From Reyranella sp. (GTDB lineage: Bacteria > Pseudomonadota > Alphaproteobacteria > Reyranellales > Reyranellaceae): 5,761 nucleotides of DNA. The notes beneath the pieces are model-generated. The model was not told the origin of the DNA and did not search any database. It saw only the letters and a program-made list of their open reading frames with translations. A program made the position numbers and the translations under genes. Positions 4,829-5,761 of the stretch are shown here, one piece after another (the stretch's first letter is position 1; each line of letters begins with the position of its first letter). Where the stretch lies: positions 1 to 5,761 of the forward strand of contig JAUXST010000350.1 of NCBI GenBank assembly GCA_030679805.1, given 5' to 3'.

Positions 4829-5761
4829 CCTCAATTCACGACATGACCGCGGTCGAGCTGCTGGCCGCCTACAAATCGAAAAAGCTCTCGCCGGTCGAAG
4901 CCGTCGACGGCGTCATCGCCCGCATCGAGGCTTGGGAGCCCAGGCTGAAGGCGCTCTACGCGCCGGATTTCGGCAGCGCGCGCAAGGCCGCGCGGGAGTC
5001 CGAGAAGCGCTGGGCGGCGGGCAAGCCGCAGGGCGCGCTCGACGGTGTGCCGATCACCATCAAGGAGAATATCGCCACCAAGGGGGTGCCGGTGCCGCTC
5101 GGCACGGCGGCGACCGAGCTGGTGCCGGCGGCTTCGGACGCGCCGGCGTCGGCACGCGTGCGCGAAGCGGGGGCGATCCTCCTCAGCAAGACTACCATGC
5201 CGGACTACGGCATGCTGTCGTCGGGCCGCAGCTCCTTCCATCCGCTCACGCGAAACCCGTGGAACCTCGCCTGGAATCCCGGCGGTTCCAGCGCCGGCGC
5301 GGGGGCTGCGGCGGCGGCGGGCTATGGCCCGCTCCATCTCGGCACCGACATCGGCGGCTCGGTGCGGTTGCCCGCCGCGTGGAACGGCATCTTTACGCTG
5401 AAACCCAGTCTCGGCCGCGTGCCGGTCGATCCGCCGTTCCTCGGCCGCGCCATCGGGCCGATGACGCGCACCGTCGCCGACGCCTGTCTGCTGATGGCCG
5501 AGCTTTCCAAGCCCGACGCGCGCGACCACATGAGCCTGCCGCCCGCGACCATCGACTGGAGTGCGGTGCCGCTCGAGCCCAAGGGTTTGAGGATCGGCCT
5601 GCATATGGACGCCGGCTGCGGCATGCCGGTCGAGTCCGAGACCGGCGCGGCGGTCGAGGCGGTGGCGAAGCTGTTCGAAAAGGCGGGCGCCATCGTCGAG
5701 GTCGTCGCGCCGTTCATGACCCCGGCCATGCTCGATCTGCAGGATCTCTTCTGGCGTGTCA
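4825..5761 (+). CDS. Amidase-signature hydrolase (partial, 3' end outside window)
   Basis: An open frame from ATG 4825 gives 312 residues before the window ends; the family is usually 450-500 residues, so about a third is missing. A GAGGGG site (4806-4811) lies 13 bases upstream, which is a little far. ATG 4843 is an alternative start, but the overlap with the kinase stop supports 4825. Catalytic residues are all present: Lys80 in GVPITIKENIA, cis-Ser155 in NPGGSSAGAG, and nucleophile Ser179 in GTDIGGSVRLPA. The cis-Ser and Ser are 24 apart, as in characterised members. It hydrolyses an unknown amide. It differs clearly from the interrupted amidase at 661-2052, so the two are not a recent duplication. 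No GatC-like partner precedes it; a kinase-like ATPase does. It looks intact as far as can be seen. Confidence 0.93.
   Translation, partial: MTSIHDMTAVELLAAYKSKKLSPVEAVDGVIARIEAWEPRLKALYAPDFGSARKAARESEKRWAAGKPQGALDGVPITIKENIATKGVPVPLGTAATELVPAASDAPASARVREAGAILLSKTTMPDYGMLSSGRSSFHPLTRNPWNLAWNPGGSSAGAGAAAAAGYGPLHLGTDIGGSVRLPAAWNGIFTLKPSLGRVPVDPPFLGRAIGPMTRTVADACLLMAELSKPDARDHMSLPPATIDWSAVPLEPKGLRIGLHMDAGCGMPVESETGAAVEAVAKLFEKAGAIVEVVAPFMTPAMLDLQDLFWRV

Noticed and set aside
4831..5604. Minus-strand open frame of 257 codons antisense to the second amidase
   Set aside because: Shadow of a gene with intact catalytic motifs; no motif or start signal of its own.
661..5761. The two amidases as a recent tandem duplication
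   Set aside because: Their sequences differ widely outside the catalytic motifs, including the motif surroundings (AGSSSGTG against GGSSAGAG), so they belong to different subfamilies.

Overview
The window is GC-rich chromosomal DNA with densely packed genes, ATGA and TGATG gene junctions, and protein families typical of Alphaproteobacteria such as the Rhizobiales or Rhodospirillales. I cannot name the genus from the sequence alone. There are no rRNA, tRNA, CRISPR, insertion-sequence or clear phage features.

Layout. Positions 1-318 (minus) hold the N-terminal half of an FMN-binding pyridoxamine-phosphate-oxidase-like protein. A divergent spacer of about 150 bp follows. Next, on the plus strand, a 63-residue GatC/AtzG-like small protein (470-661) is joined by a 1-bp overlap to an amidase-signature hydrolase (661-2052). 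That amidase carries an in-frame amber codon at 1810-1812, after which the frame continues undamaged into the normal amidase C-terminus. A TfoX/Sxy-like protein lies convergently on the minus strand (2081-2455). The spacer at 2456-2697 contains a strong hairpin and what looks like the decayed 3' end of an AraC-type regulator. A small Sec-exported protein of unknown function follows (2698-3240).

The second half begins with a promoter region (3280-3308) that has a consensus TTGACA box and three 13-bp tandem repeats overlapping its -10 region. It precedes an orphan helix-turn-helix protein (3375-4289) with charged helical segments. The end of this gene runs into a palindromic two-hairpin repeat (4194-4294), so its last 31 residues are encoded by the repeat. 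A P-loop kinase-like ATPase (4307-4828) follows and overlaps by 4 bp (ATGA) a second, different amidase (4825 to the window end, incomplete).

How the genes may work together. There are two probable translationally coupled pairs: small subunit plus amidase, and kinase-like ATPase plus amidase. The first pair resembles the atzG-atzE / gatC-gatA arrangement, in which a small partner wraps around a Ser-cisSer-Lys amidase, but its amidase is interrupted. The TfoX-like, exported and HTH proteins show no functional link to the amidases. I see no convincing multi-gene novel system. The most notable points are the clean amber interruption, the repeat that has become coding sequence, and the repeat-embedded promoter of the HTH gene.
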